Shown piece by piece: positions 63,809 through 64,000 of a stretch of 64,000 bases of DNA. Positions within the stretch are counted from its first letter, which is position 1; each line of letters opens with the position of its first letter. The DNA lies in contig JAGMWG010000011.1 of NCBI GenBank assembly GCA_020744225.1, positions 1,178,001 to 1,242,000 of the forward strand, read 5' to 3'. The stretch comes from Paraphoma chrysanthemicola. Lineage: Eukaryota > Ascomycota > Dothideomycetes > Pleosporales > Phaeosphaeriaceae. The notes under the pieces are model-generated. The model did no database searches. It had not been told where the DNA came from and worked only from the letters and a program-made list of their open reading frames with translations. The translations under genes and the position numbers were made by a program.

Positions 63809-64000
63809 ATGCTACGGAGAAACGGAAAGCTTAGGTGAGTTGCCACTTCGGAGAAAACGTTTGGTACTGACTATCCAGATCGTGCGAGCCATGTCGCATC
63901 TCAAAGATCAAATGTGACCATGCCACTCCAACATGCGCAAAATGTGAGGCGCGTGGCATATCTGAACAAGTGCGTTTGATTATACTGCTCCACAGATGAC
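63809..64000 (+). CDS. Zn(II)2Cys6 transcription factor, N-terminal fragment cut by the window edge
   Basis: Start of a fungal zinc-cluster regulator. Exon 1 (63809-63834) encodes MLRRNGKL; a 44-nt intron (GTGAGT...CAG) joins to exon 2 at 63879, which reads RSCEPCRISKIKCD and then TPTCAKCEARGISEQ. Five of the six zinc-binding Cys are visible with spacing C-x2-C-x6-C-x6-C-x2-C. The sixth is expected just after SEQ, but there the sequence has GTGCGT, a plausible donor; reading straight through meets a TGA at 63995-63997. A second intron that ends beyond the window is the likeliest explanation. A broken gene cannot be excluded. Confidence 0.75.

Overview
The window is chromosomal DNA of a filamentous ascomycete (Pezizomycotina). 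Introns are short (mostly 44-66 nt, GTRNGT donors, CTRAC-type branch sites), genes lie on both strands without operons, and the set is typical of such fungi: Zn2Cys6 regulators, a fungal BAR-PH-ArfGAP protein, an UNC93-like transporter, ankyrin and STAND-like N-terminal proteins. A Dothideomycete is plausible, but nothing here settles the class.

From 0.8 to 42 kb the window is dense and mostly housekeeping: M1 aminopeptidase, dolichol kinase, an MFS transporter, the autophagy kinase Atg1, a WD40-cyclophilin of PPWD1 type, proteasome ATPase Rpt4 back to back with U3 snoRNP protein Rrp9, an Erg26-like dehydrogenase back to back with a NAT9-like acetyltransferase, F1-ATPase chaperone Atp11, a Csx2-type ArfGAP, eIF3b, a Zn2Cys6 factor, Arp2/3 subunit ARPC1 back to back with mitoribosomal mS41, and an UNC93-like transporter.

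From about 43.5 to 55 kb the character changes. Genes are sparser, non-coding stretches are longer, and the products are accessory: an ankyrin/TPR protein with a STAND-type N-terminus, an HSL-family esterase with a GC-AG intron, a small lectin-like protein behind a clear TATA box, a decayed 3' half of an amidase gene, and a protein joining a STAND-type N-terminal region to a ubiquitin-like domain. This is the most interesting part for allorecognition, defence or niche functions, though no function is proven by sequence.

From 55 kb on, core genes return: a HAD-family phosphatase, succinate dehydrogenase iron-sulfur subunit Sdh2, and a large Gln/Pro-rich zinc-cluster protein. The last 190 bases hold the first two exons of another Zn2Cys6 regulator that runs off the edge.

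Exon coordinates were deduced by hand from splice signals, frame continuity and protein family conservation. I found no rRNA, convincing tRNA, CRISPR array or intact mobile element. Much of what links these genes is shared divergent promoters rather than a common pathway.
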